From a virus, in IMG/VR virus record IMGVR_UViG_3300009506_000001, positions 62,001 through 126,000 of that record: a stretch of 64,000 nucleotides of DNA; one strand, written 5' to 3'. Shown here in pieces: positions 9,301-19,747 of this stretch. The translations under genes and the position numbers were made by a program. The notes below the pieces were generated by a model that was given only the letters and a program-made list of their open reading frames with translations, was not told the DNA's origin and did no database searches. Every line of letters begins with the position of its first letter. Position 1 is the first letter of the stretch.

Positions 9301-9493
9301 CGCAGCTGTTCACGACAATCTAAAGTCTGAGATTGATTCCATCGTCATAGTGCCTCTTTCTGCAGGAAACCAGTTTGGTGACATGTTTGAGGTGGTTGCT
9401 CGTGAAGACGAAATTCTGCAAGCTGACATTGGGGTCGAGGATATCGAAGTCGTCACGTCCTATACGTCACAAAATCTTCGTCAAGATATTTAA
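6317..9493 (+). CDS. 6: Baseplate wedge protein gp6
   Basis: The N-terminus has the gp6/baseplate J-like signature: FNAFDYNSIKQSLIDYMK, ELFAYVGELLSYRLDLNAHENF, and ARNIPARG. The C-terminus returns to gp6 character (SDTVVLHPGQFKILFGSKAP, DINLWEFGETFYFTELAAAVHD). Family role: gp6 dimers form the inner baseplate ring that connects wedges. At 1058 residues it is far longer than T4 gp6 (660). The extra beta-rich sequence lies roughly at residues 540-880 and contains FFTRADSSSDWELA-type fibre-like motifs and one GSP tripeptide. Confidence 0.85.
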   Translation: MSRIISRAEAWERAYDVFQEVNFNAFDYNSIKQSLIDYMKLYFPEDFNDFIESSEFVAIMELFAYVGELLSYRLDLNAHENFITQAQRKESVLRLAKLISYTAARNIPARGLTKMTSIQTTEAVYDSNSVNLANTKINWNDTNNSNWKEQFVLILNRVLRQSFGSVSPTERVQVDDVIFELYQLNNNPITNGVFPYTANVSGKSYPMELVPSSLDSNGPLERRPDNTSAFSILYGSDGLGDGSDTTGFFFFTKQGSLANLTTTFDGVTPNQTFDITVNNINDADVWFNNIDPDTGETIDDGTVADGVSGEWQEVDLANAQNIIFNTNSRRQKYEIETLANDQIRLVFGDGEFSDIPSGTFQAWYRTSANEDLVIPQNTVVNKTSSFTYVDISGNVQTLTFTFSLINSLQNASPSEDIDHIRRVAPSVYYTQDRMVNARDYNVFMLQDPSILKLRAVNRTFAGDSAYLAWHDPTTTYESAKLIGVDGALYVDQRTNTVQTATTDLTELVDSYIQPILSTTDFFTILESHNPAVPLRKTFTPTQRTNLIDTLQDIVDGIQFSPLYIYVDGTTFDWEFVSGGGSVSVSPPGLTDPLMDFDTPIIEVVYDPGASNGLIWTVNYQGERYIIQSNGTRFWNVNQGSVIDYDTLNTVSDTITLLRANLDDTWQGILTQDWAFDVVGQELNVDQTTDINRLNVLPVDVNGDNIPDNMSLDYLFDGDLTLTVSAGQVQLPFTVLYNDFVGTGSPTSALLSVLGDVSGPMQIGVDFTLLEPDGTTAISGESGSILSVPADATIVLSNKDFVYFTRADSSSDWELAAPASTTVINGWYTETATAGTYPDNWDNTSAVYRRLRGRTDYNFSWFHSAERFSLIDPSQSNIIDMFVIPRGYYTELTEWLSGETSVEPDAPTPLDLRTTYGYLLDSKMISDTVVLHPGQFKILFGSKAPSGLRATFKVIRSSTAKLTDNEVKTRIVGVVEEFFDINLWEFGETFYFTELAAAVHDNLKSEIDSIVIVPLSAGNQFGDMFEVVAREDEILQADIGVEDIEVVTSYTSQNLRQDI

Positions 9494-9521
9494 ACCACGA
9501 TTTTAACTGTTGGTTCCTTCT

Positions 9522-9529
9522 AATAAATA
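9522..9529 (+). promoter_or_regulatory. Late promoter (AATAAATA) before the giant wedge gene
   Basis: AATAAATA predicts +1 at 9535 and a 23-base leader with GGAG before the GTG at 9558. Confidence 0.65.
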
Positions 9530-9557
9530 CTTGGAACATCGTGGAGTATAAGAAACT

Positions 9558-12500
9558 GTGACCGACAATTCAGATTACACAAAGCCTAGAACCAATCTCT
9601 ATGACCTATTACCAGAAGTTTATAAATCTGGTGTCAATCGTAGTGTTCTAGAGGCATCCATTAACCGTTTCCTAACAAAGAGTCAGACAGACCGAGTTAT
9701 AGGATATATTGGGCAGGGTAATCCAAACGCTGCAATCAATCGTCAGATTGCGGAGCCAACTCCACAGCGTCAAGCATATCAGTTGCAACCAATGATCTAC
9801 AGCAAGATTGGCACTGTAGAACATATGGCATCCTTTAAAGACATTGAGAACGAATTAACACGCCTTGGTGTGGATCCGCTGCTAATGCAGGAGTGGGGTG
9901 ATGCACTTGCATTTAACTGGGCTCCCCCAATTGACTTTGATAAGCTAATCAACTACCGAAATTACTATTGGTACAATGAAGAAGACCCAACGGAAGATCC
10001 ACAGTACCTAACAATTCGTAGTGACTGTGTTCGTGCACAGGCAGCACTTGATGAATATAATCTTCTTCTTGATACAATTGGTGCTTTGCATGCAATAGTT
10101 GGTCTGGATGCAATGAATCACACTATCAGTATTGCAACAGACTTAACAGGTACATTTACGGAAGGTTTTATCTTCTATGTAAAGAATTCAACCAACAGCA
10201 CCATCAATGCTGAATTCTATACGGTTGTATCATCTGCGTACAATGCTGGTTCAGACGCAACAGTCATAACAGTTAATGTGAGTGGTTCACCTGTATTTGA
10301 TGATTCAATCATTGATGGTGATGTTTCGCTTGAAGAAGGTGTGAACATTTATGAAGCTGCACGGGACTGCTTCTGTGCTGGGGAAGTTGGTTGGTCTGGT
10401 GGGCTTTGGGATGATAACCAAGTTGGTACAGTGATATGGAATACACAGCTTATTCTAAGTATCAGCTATCCTAATGAGGCAGCTTGGTTGGCTGCTCACT
10501 GCCCGGGTTCACCAACGTGTCCAGAAGAAACAAATCTATGGTATGATACGAGTACAGATGAATTGAAGCAGTACAACGGCAGTGCATGGGTTGTTGTTCA
10601 GCGTAACTTTGGCAGTATCCTTGCAGTAACTACAGGTGGTAACACTTGGGATTACTCTAAGCAGTGTCACTTTGCATCCAATGATTGGATTACACAGAAC
10701 AAGTGGCTTCACCAAAACCAGGTACCTAACTTTTCAATTGCAAAGCAAGCTCAGATTCCTATTATTGAGTTTATTTCAACCATTGAGCTAAATGCGTGGA
10801 CAAAGATCACCTATATCTGGCAGTATCGTCCAGCATCAACGGAGCCTTGGGAAAGTGCGGCGGTTGCTCGTCCAAATCTTTTTGAGCTAATTGGTGTTGA
10901 TACTTATACGATTGATGTGGGTCTTCAAGAGATAGTGTTCGATGCTCGTTATGGTGATTTAACACCATTCCTTGAAGCTGGCACAGAAATTATTCTTGAT
11001 GGTACTACCGATAATGATGGCACATACACAATTGATTACTCGTTCTTCTGTGAAGAGGTAGCAGGACAAAAATATCAGACTCGAATTCGTTTAGTTGAAA
11101 CATTAACATCGACAACCGCTGATGGTATTATTACACCAGCATACACTTCACGTGGTGATGCATATGAAGGTGTGCATGTTCATTGGTCTTTTGTACAAGA
11201 GGACGAAGCCTTCCCAACCGTGTATATTCCGTTGAACCCAATGTTAGAACTTCCAACCAATCCTCCACTGCCAGCAGTAGCGGATACGTATTGGCAGTAT
11301 ACGCTAGGCTTATTTGCAGAGGAAATTCTTGCCACGACGAAGAGCCTTGGTACTCTAACTATTATAGGAGCCTCTTCGGGTTCCCCAACATATTGGGAGA
11401 TTGCAGGAGACCATACAGCAGCATTTTCCGATCCAAACCTAATCGGTGTTGGTGGAACTATAACTGTTAGTGGAAACCTGGGTGGTGGTAATACTGATTA
11501 CACTATAACAAGTGTATCGCTGGTTGGTGGAAATACTCGCATTGGTGTTGCAGGTTCGATTCCAGCAGCCGCAGTTGCAGCTACAACAAAGGGTGAGCTT
11601 TTTGCTCATTGGACATTCACTTTTGATTCATCGCTACGAGATGAAACATTAGAAGGTACAAACGACCTCCGTGTTTATATTGAGGATACTCGTCAGTATG
11701 GTAACTATGATGAGATCGCTGTTACAGGTTCGCCAACCCCCGATTGTTCATATGTGGGTGGAATCCTTATCCGTGCACCTCTAGAACAGTATCAGATGCT
11801 GCGTGTAGAGGTAGGTGCAGCCGCATGTTGTGATATTGGTTACAATTGGGTTGGTGTACGTACAAATACCGATGATGGTTCCTTTAACCCAGCCACCGAT
11901 CTTGAATGTGTCAGCTTGGTTCAGTTTAAGAAACTGGAACAGGTCAAGTCCGAAACAAACCAATATCCATTGTTTGACTTGTTTGATGTAGAAGGAAATC
12001 CTCTTAATGTTGCATCACGTATTTTTGCATTCCAAGAGTCGCAGTCCTATCCAGTCAATACACTTGTCAATAAGCGTATTGTTACAAGTAGTGATGGTCG
12101 AGATTATTACTTCGAGCAGTACCTAACACCAGAAGATAATGGTGTACTTTATGCCTACCGTGAAGCATCTAACTCTTTCTGGTATGACTCTGATAATGAA
12201 ATTTTGTATCAGTGGAAGAATGGTACTTGGAATCCAAAGATTGTTACAACAGATTTTAGTACTAGTTCTACAACTGCATGTTATGTTGCACCGGTTGTAA
12301 GTAATATGGTGCCAGGCTCACCATACATTGATGTTGATGGTATGCTTTGGTTTAATACTAACAACAATTCTGTATACGTTAGCGATGGTTCCAGTTGGAC
12401 ACTAAATTCACTGATAACTGCGGATGTTGTTATTAGTGATGCTGATCCAGGGCTAAACTCTATTTGGAGAACAGGACCAACAGATACAAGCTGTGCAGAT

Positions 12501-15500
12501 AGTGAAACTTATGTTCCAGAGTGGGTCGATGGTGATCGTAATCCATTAACTGTGGGTGATCCAAACGGTGACTGGGAAATTCCTGATCAGTTATACTTCA
12601 ACCCACTACATGAAAATCGCAAGGTCCTTTCCTACACCGATCTATACACCCATTTCACAAGCGTGATCAATGCTCAGGATGTGCCACCAGGATTCCTAGG
12701 TACACCAGCTGAAATGTTCCATGCTATTTTGGATGTTAACTATGGTGCGGGTGGCACCATGAAGGAATATAATAACAGCTACGATACCTTCTTGTCATCA
12801 ATCTTTAACCAGACCGTAAACCCAGTTGAGCTGTATGAGTTTGCTCATGATGCGTACGAAAATGCCATCAGTCAGTTGAAGGAATACTTCCGTCGAGATG
12901 CTTCCGTAACAATGGTTGATACTACACCTTCCACTGTCGCTGATCTGTCCACTGCCCTTACAGATGCAATTTTGTTCCTTTATGAATCAAATGATATTGC
13001 AAGTTTGGTGTATGGTGATACGACAGCTTATAATGCAACAACGGGGCTCGGTGTTAAAAACTGGCCTGCAACCTTACCATTCTTTGATATGGTTTACAAG
13101 GTTGAACCACAACAGATTTATGATCCAACAATCGGTTTGAATGAAATACTTCACCATGATGGTCATTACTCCCACATTGAGTTCAATCCAACAACAATTG
13201 AAACGGCTAACCGTAGAATTATTAGCACCACTGATACACGATCATCCAATCCAACTGGGAAGATGGGTGCTGCGGTTGCTTCGACTCCCCCAGATTCATT
13301 CCTTGCTTATCAAACTATGTTTGGTAACACATCGGCCCTTTATTGGTATGATACCTCCAATTCAAGAAACCGTATCATGTATCGTATGTCGGCCGTGGCA
13401 GTGGGTGAGATTGCTCCTGCTATAGATCTAGCGGAAGGTGCATTCTGGTATGACACAGCAGTTAACCAGCTAAAGATTCTTCAGTCTGGTAGTTGGGTAA
13501 ATGATCCAAGTGTTGGTCCAGGATATTTGAGTGATATCAGTAATGGATACTACGGTGCTTGGGAATTGATTGATTTTAACAAGTTGTTCTCGGATGTCAT
13601 TTACAACACAGAGACACGACTATGGGAAGCTGCTCCCGAAGATCCTACTTTGGTATTTGATTTTGATACTACATTTGCAGAGGATCCTGTGCTAACCGAT
13701 CAGCTATTTGAAGAGCAGTTTGCAAGTTTTGTTAGCCAGGCAGAGATTCTTGATCCTTATGCCAACGAAGAGTATATGAGTGATGATCCATATACTTGGA
13801 ATTATAAGACAGCCACTGTTAGTGGTAGCCCTCCATCATTAATGCCACAAGTGGGAGCATCTTATGTGTCCGGTGGCGATTGGCGTGATGTTTACCAGAA
13901 GCAATTAGGTACTCCGTATCCGCACTTTGAACCATGGGTACTTCAGGGGTATTACACAAAACCAGATTGGTGGGATACATCGTATCCAGCGGTTGCTGGA
14001 CGCCGTTGGTCCTCAGCAATGTGGACTAACATCGTTAGTGGTATTGTCCCTGCTGGAGAACTACTTGCTGATGGTAGTGTCAGTACAGGTGTTGCAGGAG
14101 AGGCAACACAGTACAATTACATTCCTGTCAACATGGACACAGGTGTTGTGAAGGATGGAGCTGGTAACACTTATAGCCCAGATGCTCTACTACCTCCAGT
14201 AACGATCCTCCCTATAACAAAGGGTGGTATCCCTAGCATCTACCCTATTCGATCAATTTGGACAGCCTATGCACAGGTTCCAAATGCGGCAGATGATTAC
14301 AACTATGACGATGCTGGGACAGTGGAATGGGCTTGGGAGAATTCCTCTCAGTACTTGTACGATAGCCTTAAGGTTGCATTCAAAATTCAACCTATTCGCT
14401 TTATTCATTCTACACTTGGTATCGATTTTGTATATGTCGGCTGCCTAAATGTTGACCAAAATACACAGAAGGTATATGCACACCAGAATACTTTGTTCCA
14501 TGGTGACCTGCAGCCAGACAATACCATCTTCCGTGTGCCTGGTACACTACAGTGGTATACAAACTACAACAGAGCTAGTGGATATGACATTAGTTCATCC
14601 AACTTCCGTCGTATGTGGTCAGGATGGGATACCTATCTATCTTACCAGTTCTCAACTGTAATCGATACGACTTCGTTAATCTTGTCAAGTACAATATTCG
14701 ATGTGGTAGAGGAAGACTACCAAGTTACATTGAAGCGTTCCCCTGGTATTGAGGATCACACAGTTGATGCATTGAAGGTTTCTATTCTCAAGTCGCCTCC
14801 AACTTTAATCAATCAAGATACACAGAGCCAGTGGACATTTAATGTTAGCTCGTACTCACCAACTGGTCGTCCAATGCCTTATTATGGAAGTCAAACCTAC
14901 AACTTTACGGTTGATATTGGTACGGATGTCCTAACATTGACAGATGTGTATGGACGTACTGCACCTTGGACAGATGGACAAGCTGTCTATCTATCATCAA
15001 CAGAATTCTTGCCTTCACCACTGTTGGCAGATACACCATATTATGTAACAAAGGTAGCTGCAAATCAGTATACCCTATCAACATCCCCAGGTGGACCAAT
15101 CGTTGATATCCTGAGTGCTGGTACAGGAACACAGTCCATATTCCAAGTTCAGTCAACCTTCACAGCACTGGAAGGTGCGACAACATCGGCTAATTGGTAC
15201 CACGTTGAGCTTGATACAGACCTAGTGCTAACAGCGACTCCACCAACACAGATTAACGGATTTCAGAACCTGATCTCGTTTATTGATGGTTACGCTGCCT
15301 ATGCAGCAGAGGTTGATAACTTTAGGTTCAACCACGCGGTAACGGATATTGATGCTGCAACTGGTAAGGTTACTAACTGGCAGCTAGAAGAAGAGCGTTT
15401 GATTAATTGGGCTTACAGTTCCCGTAAAGCAGAGCGGTTCCGTCGTGATCAGTATCCGGTAACTGCATTAGCTTCTACGGATACATTTACGTATAGTGAA

Positions 15501-18500
15501 CAGGCTCCGGGTGGTTGGACAACAGGAACTGTGGTGGATGTATTCACGGAAGGAACGCTGCCACAGCCTCTAGTTCCAAATACAACCTACTATATTATTC
15601 AGGATACAAGTTCAACATTTAAGTTGGCTATCACATCACGCAATGCTCGTAATGGCATTGCAATTGATTTACTCACGGATGGTGTAGGTGACCTATATGT
15701 CCGTGCTGCGCTTTCAGCTCAAACAGCTCCAACATTTGAAGTAAATCCATTTAAGTACAACCTGTGGATTGCAACACCAGAAGGCATTGTCTCGGATCTT
15801 GTAAAGGGGCCATTTGCAGATGTACGTACTAACCAGCTGTTACTAGATCAGTATGGCACTCAGTTGCCTTCAAGTGATGTATTGCCACTACGTGAAGATC
15901 AGCTAACACGTATTAATGTTCAGGAAGGCATTGAGAATACAGTGTCTCCAATTGCTCCACCAGGGTTTGAGTTGTACAACAACCTACATCTAACCAGTGC
16001 ACACATCTACATTGATGGATATGAGCACGTTATTCTATTCCAAGATTATGCAGCAACAGGTAATGTCATCTATGATTCATTCCTAGGGTTAAATACGGCC
16101 AAGTTTGATATACAGATGGACCGTAGTACGGAATTCTCCTTCCGACCAAACCTTGGTGGTTTTGTTTTAGTAGACAACAGCAATACGACTGGTCGATCTC
16201 GTTTCTCTCGTAACATTGAAGGTCAGGTTGATGACCTACGGTATGCGTATGATACATATCGAACAGTGGAGTCCAATAGGATTGTTGCGGAGGCCCGTGC
16301 TTCTTTGGGTTACGATGGAGCAAGGGATTACCTAAATGCTATTAACATCAATCCAAAGTCGCAATTCATTTTCTGGCGCGGAATGATTCAGCAGAAAGGG
16401 TCGGTAAACAGCGTGAAAGCATTTATCAATTCTCGTCGCTTCGTCGATGCAAAAATTGATGAGTACTGGGCTCGTAAGATTGCTGACTTTGGTAATGCCA
16501 ACGAATACACACTTCCAGAAGTGCAGCTATTTGCCTCTGATGGTAACTTAACGGAACTGCGTCTAGAATTTGTAGATCCAAATGAAACAGCTTCAACGGG
16601 CTTCATTGGTATTTCAAATAATGATCAAGATCGTTGGTATGAATATCCAAACCAGAAAGAATTCTTCGATGCAAACGGTAACATGTATTTCAATGCAGAG
16701 GCAACCTCTTTAGATGATTCACCAAGTTTTGTTCTATTTGGTGGTCATTACTATTATGAAACACCAGAGATATGTGATACGGTTGTTGCTACATACTATA
16801 ATTTTGATGGAAGCCCACATACAGACCAAACAGAGCGGTTGATAGAAGGAGTTGACTATATCCGAGTGAACTCTCGATTGATTGATTTTGGAACAACCAA
16901 TCCAACTACGGTATGGCCAAACCTAAAGGTTTACACAATCAATCCTGCAGAGCAGCGACACAATCCAGCCAAGGTGCGCGATGCTGTGGATGATTTGACA
17001 CTAACGAACGTTATTATTTGGGATCCAGCTCGTGGTCATCATTATCCTCAAGCCATCCAACTTGTAGATGTTACAGGACCATCGGATCCAGCTTTGATTC
17101 AATATGGTTACAGTGACAGCATAGATCCAGCACAGACAGCAGTAGGATCACCAGCAAGTCAGTATCCTTATGGTAGCAACGCTGTGAACACAACTTGGTT
17201 GGATTCCAGTCTCCTTGCATTTGTTCCTTACTCTGACACGGCAGTATTCACAGACACGTTTGAGAGACTACGTCGCTGGGGTAAACTAGCTGACTTTGGT
17301 GACTATAAGATGTACCAGTGGACCGAATCTGATGTTCCACCAAGCGAGTATAATGCAATTGCAGAAGAACAAGAGGGTGACATTACAATTGCTGAAAGTC
17401 AGCGCGTGAATGGCCGTGTCCGTGAAGTTGTGTATGAAGGTGACGGTGGATCTCCAATTGGATGGACAGAGTATCCATTTGAAGTGGAGGAGTATGCAAG
17501 CCGTATCGTTTATGGTGCCCCTTCATTCACAATTAGCAGTGCTCATCCAGCAACGCTATATGTAAATGGTTTGCTAGTTGGAACCTTCACAAGCTCAGCA
17601 GCTATCAGTGCAGAAATATCAGGCCTCGATTATACTGATGCAGATCATATTCATGTTGCAAAGTACTATCCAACAGATGCTGATATTGATGACATAACAT
17701 GGAAGAAAGATACACCATACACAACTGAACAGAAGGTTATTGATGGTGAGCCTGTTACTAAGTATTACTTCTGGGTTGGTGAAAAGACAGTTCGTCAGAC
17801 TTATCGGAATAAGGCTGTCACAATGGTGGAAGCACAAATCCAGTTGAATAAAGTGCCAGTGCCATACGTGATTGTTCAGAACATTGATACAGCTGGTTCC
17901 CCTACGCCATCGGTTGTTATTCCTCGTCGATACACACAGGCTATCATTCGTGGATTGAGTGCATATGTAAATGCCGATGATCGATACACATTACGGTTTA
18001 CACGTGATTTCACATACCGTGACAATCTATCAACGACCGATCCTTTATACGGCCCTGATAGTATTCAGAACCGCCACCAGGAATGGTCTATCTTTAGACA
18101 GGAACAGCAGTACTCAATTGATCGTGATCTATGGAACATCCTAACCGAATCAATTATCGGACAGACTCTAGCTTCACTAGGTGGAACAGCAGTGCGTGTA
18201 CCTTCCTTGAATAAAGAGCTATATGATGACGAGAATGACACGTCAACACGAATTGGTTTTGGTGATGGTCAAGCCTTTTGTGATGGTGCTTCTGGTTGGG
18301 AGGCAATTCTATCATACCTCCAGGATGGTAGTAACGACTTTGCCCCAATAGATATTAATACGTTCTTTGATACATGGGATCCACTATCGTTGACACCACG
18401 TGACTCAACAGATGCACAGACAATTGCAGACATGATGGATGATATCTATAATACCTTTACATATGAGAACGTAAACCGCATGTGGTTCTCAGCCTTGCTA

Positions 18501-18608
18501 ACTGCGGCACTGCCATACCAGCACCGATATGCAGATTTGTTTAAGACATCTTTCATCGCATTGCATGGTATTAGAATTTTGGAAACATCAGGACTGTTTG
18601 ATGATTAA
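9558..18608 (+). CDS. Giant baseplate wedge/fibre protein (gp7 position)
   Basis: A single 3016-residue reading frame follows gp6, where T4 has gp7 (1032 residues). The start is GTG with GGAG upstream. The N-terminus (TKPRTNLYDLLPEVYKS, DPLLMQEWGDALAFNWA) has wedge-like character. Much of the rest is modular and beta-rich. Five short repeats of the fibre type W-[YF]-[DN]-T/S followed by a G-S-x-W strand occur near residues 326, 872, 928, 1260 and 1294 (for example LWYDTSTDELKQYNGSAW). Ten GSP tripeptides are scattered through it. It is probably the wedge initiator expanded with adhesive or spacer domains. The exact gp7 homology is inferred from order only. Confidence 0.6.
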   Translation: MTDNSDYTKPRTNLYDLLPEVYKSGVNRSVLEASINRFLTKSQTDRVIGYIGQGNPNAAINRQIAEPTPQRQAYQLQPMIYSKIGTVEHMASFKDIENELTRLGVDPLLMQEWGDALAFNWAPPIDFDKLINYRNYYWYNEEDPTEDPQYLTIRSDCVRAQAALDEYNLLLDTIGALHAIVGLDAMNHTISIATDLTGTFTEGFIFYVKNSTNSTINAEFYTVVSSAYNAGSDATVITVNVSGSPVFDDSIIDGDVSLEEGVNIYEAARDCFCAGEVGWSGGLWDDNQVGTVIWNTQLILSISYPNEAAWLAAHCPGSPTCPEETNLWYDTSTDELKQYNGSAWVVVQRNFGSILAVTTGGNTWDYSKQCHFASNDWITQNKWLHQNQVPNFSIAKQAQIPIIEFISTIELNAWTKITYIWQYRPASTEPWESAAVARPNLFELIGVDTYTIDVGLQEIVFDARYGDLTPFLEAGTEIILDGTTDNDGTYTIDYSFFCEEVAGQKYQTRIRLVETLTSTTADGIITPAYTSRGDAYEGVHVHWSFVQEDEAFPTVYIPLNPMLELPTNPPLPAVADTYWQYTLGLFAEEILATTKSLGTLTIIGASSGSPTYWEIAGDHTAAFSDPNLIGVGGTITVSGNLGGGNTDYTITSVSLVGGNTRIGVAGSIPAAAVAATTKGELFAHWTFTFDSSLRDETLEGTNDLRVYIEDTRQYGNYDEIAVTGSPTPDCSYVGGILIRAPLEQYQMLRVEVGAAACCDIGYNWVGVRTNTDDGSFNPATDLECVSLVQFKKLEQVKSETNQYPLFDLFDVEGNPLNVASRIFAFQESQSYPVNTLVNKRIVTSSDGRDYYFEQYLTPEDNGVLYAYREASNSFWYDSDNEILYQWKNGTWNPKIVTTDFSTSSTTACYVAPVVSNMVPGSPYIDVDGMLWFNTNNNSVYVSDGSSWTLNSLITADVVISDADPGLNSIWRTGPTDTSCADSETYVPEWVDGDRNPLTVGDPNGDWEIPDQLYFNPLHENRKVLSYTDLYTHFTSVINAQDVPPGFLGTPAEMFHAILDVNYGAGGTMKEYNNSYDTFLSSIFNQTVNPVELYEFAHDAYENAISQLKEYFRRDASVTMVDTTPSTVADLSTALTDAILFLYESNDIASLVYGDTTAYNATTGLGVKNWPATLPFFDMVYKVEPQQIYDPTIGLNEILHHDGHYSHIEFNPTTIETANRRIISTTDTRSSNPTGKMGAAVASTPPDSFLAYQTMFGNTSALYWYDTSNSRNRIMYRMSAVAVGEIAPAIDLAEGAFWYDTAVNQLKILQSGSWVNDPSVGPGYLSDISNGYYGAWELIDFNKLFSDVIYNTETRLWEAAPEDPTLVFDFDTTFAEDPVLTDQLFEEQFASFVSQAEILDPYANEEYMSDDPYTWNYKTATVSGSPPSLMPQVGASYVSGGDWRDVYQKQLGTPYPHFEPWVLQGYYTKPDWWDTSYPAVAGRRWSSAMWTNIVSGIVPAGELLADGSVSTGVAGEATQYNYIPVNMDTGVVKDGAGNTYSPDALLPPVTILPITKGGIPSIYPIRSIWTAYAQVPNAADDYNYDDAGTVEWAWENSSQYLYDSLKVAFKIQPIRFIHSTLGIDFVYVGCLNVDQNTQKVYAHQNTLFHGDLQPDNTIFRVPGTLQWYTNYNRASGYDISSSNFRRMWSGWDTYLSYQFSTVIDTTSLILSSTIFDVVEEDYQVTLKRSPGIEDHTVDALKVSILKSPPTLINQDTQSQWTFNVSSYSPTGRPMPYYGSQTYNFTVDIGTDVLTLTDVYGRTAPWTDGQAVYLSSTEFLPSPLLADTPYYVTKVAANQYTLSTSPGGPIVDILSAGTGTQSIFQVQSTFTALEGATTSANWYHVELDTDLVLTATPPTQINGFQNLISFIDGYAAYAAEVDNFRFNHAVTDIDAATGKVTNWQLEEERLINWAYSSRKAERFRRDQYPVTALASTDTFTYSEQAPGGWTTGTVVDVFTEGTLPQPLVPNTTYYIIQDTSSTFKLAITSRNARNGIAIDLLTDGVGDLYVRAALSAQTAPTFEVNPFKYNLWIATPEGIVSDLVKGPFADVRTNQLLLDQYGTQLPSSDVLPLREDQLTRINVQEGIENTVSPIAPPGFELYNNLHLTSAHIYIDGYEHVILFQDYAATGNVIYDSFLGLNTAKFDIQMDRSTEFSFRPNLGGFVLVDNSNTTGRSRFSRNIEGQVDDLRYAYDTYRTVESNRIVAEARASLGYDGARDYLNAININPKSQFIFWRGMIQQKGSVNSVKAFINSRRFVDAKIDEYWARKIADFGNANEYTLPEVQLFASDGNLTELRLEFVDPNETASTGFIGISNNDQDRWYEYPNQKEFFDANGNMYFNAEATSLDDSPSFVLFGGHYYYETPEICDTVVATYYNFDGSPHTDQTERLIEGVDYIRVNSRLIDFGTTNPTTVWPNLKVYTINPAEQRHNPAKVRDAVDDLTLTNVIIWDPARGHHYPQAIQLVDVTGPSDPALIQYGYSDSIDPAQTAVGSPASQYPYGSNAVNTTWLDSSLLAFVPYSDTAVFTDTFERLRRWGKLADFGDYKMYQWTESDVPPSEYNAIAEEQEGDITIAESQRVNGRVREVVYEGDGGSPIGWTEYPFEVEEYASRIVYGAPSFTISSAHPATLYVNGLLVGTFTSSAAISAEISGLDYTDADHIHVAKYYPTDADIDDITWKKDTPYTTEQKVIDGEPVTKYYFWVGEKTVRQTYRNKAVTMVEAQIQLNKVPVPYVIVQNIDTAGSPTPSVVIPRRYTQAIIRGLSAYVNADDRYTLRFTRDFTYRDNLSTTDPLYGPDSIQNRHQEWSIFRQEQQYSIDRDLWNILTESIIGQTLASLGGTAVRVPSLNKELYDDENDTSTRIGFGDGQAFCDGASGWEAILSYLQDGSNDFAPIDINTFFDTWDPLSLTPRDSTDAQTIADMMDDIYNTFTYENVNRMWFSALLTAALPYQHRYADLFKTSFIALHGIRILETSGLFDD

Positions 18609-18619
18609 TGGAGAGATAA

Positions 18620-19726
18620 ATGGTAACTACAATTGATCCAGTAGCCGGGTTAGTTTCTTATGTAGAAGAAATCAAACCTTACCACTCAAAAATTATTGAG
18701 GTATTAGTTGAGTACATCCACACGGACTGTATTGATGTTACTATCACTGAAGACTTTGAGTTGGCACTGGGTGTTCCAGCAGATGTCTCGGCCTGGGGTT
18801 GGACCGAAGAAGAAGCTAACCGAATGTTCAATGACAACTGGACAAACTACCAGTTATCAGGAGCAAGTTCATCCGGTGGTTATTGGGAGATTAATGGAAA
18901 GTTTGACGCTGACTTTGTGCTCGGTGACAAAATCCTAATCAAGAATGAATACGGTTTTCGTGAGTACACCGTTACTAGTGCACTAGCATTAACAGCATCG
19001 GTGAATGGTACAACGGTTTACACAACACGTATCTACGTATCTGAAACGATTCCAGCTTCTGTGGATGCCACCATTGGTTCTCCACCACAACAAGTTCCTA
19101 TTGCGGGTGCAATTTTTCATTCAACTGCATATGCCTACGACGCTAATATAAACACTTATACATTGAAAGCTGGGCTTGTGTTTCCATCCCCTGCTGGAGT
19201 CGAGGAGCATGCCAACTGTGGTGGTTTTGGTACACAATTTGAAAGCGTGCTTCAGTCTGCAGCATTGGTTCCAAATTCCATTTTGGCCATCAATGCGGGC
19301 CTACGATATTTTGAGATAAGCAACACCCTTGCCGCACCAATATCGGGTGCCAGTACATGGGCAGATATCTTGAAGTATGGTGTGAAGTTTAACGTGTCCG
19401 GCACCGCCAGTGACGGCGAGTATACGGCATTTCTATCCGTTCCAAGTGGAGGCTCTCCGGATATCCTGAGAGTGTATGTACTCGAGGCAATCGCCTCCTC
19501 TGCGGGTGCAGGTGGCACTTTAACGGTACGAGAGTGGGGCTATGACGAACCGGACGTTTGCACAAATCAGGGCCAGTCGCTTGCTTTGGAATCCCGTGTT
19601 AGCGAAGTGGCCTCCATTGAGATAAACGACGTTTATTATAACTTCCTACATGGGTGGGATATGGGTCACTGGGACCTGGGTGGGTATGATGGTGGACCGT
19701 TCACTGTTATCATAACGTCCACCTAA
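18620..19726 (+). CDS. Virion structural protein (gp8 position)
   Basis: The 368-residue protein follows the giant wedge protein after a short gap with GGAGA before the ATG. It begins VSYVEEIKPYHSKIIEVLVEY, a helix seen in marine T4-like structural proteins, then becomes beta-rich with GSPPQQVP and GGSPDILRV turns. It ends with a Gly/His/Trp-rich strand (WDMGHWDLGGYDGG). A gp8-like wedge role is possible from position; no decisive motif was found. Confidence 0.5.
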   Translation: MVTTIDPVAGLVSYVEEIKPYHSKIIEVLVEYIHTDCIDVTITEDFELALGVPADVSAWGWTEEEANRMFNDNWTNYQLSGASSSGGYWEINGKFDADFVLGDKILIKNEYGFREYTVTSALALTASVNGTTVYTTRIYVSETIPASVDATIGSPPQQVPIAGAIFHSTAYAYDANINTYTLKAGLVFPSPAGVEEHANCGGFGTQFESVLQSAALVPNSILAINAGLRYFEISNTLAAPISGASTWADILKYGVKFNVSGTASDGEYTAFLSVPSGGSPDILRVYVLEAIASSAGAGGTLTVREWGYDEPDVCTNQGQSLALESRVSEVASIEINDVYYNFLHGWDMGHWDLGGYDGGPFTVIITST

Positions 19727-19747
19727 ATATAGCGATAGGAAGGGCAC

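Noticed and set aside
19722-19729. CCTAAATA as a late promoter for the 326-residue protein
   Set aside because: It matches the consensus in only six bases and includes the upstream stop codon; left as a remark only.
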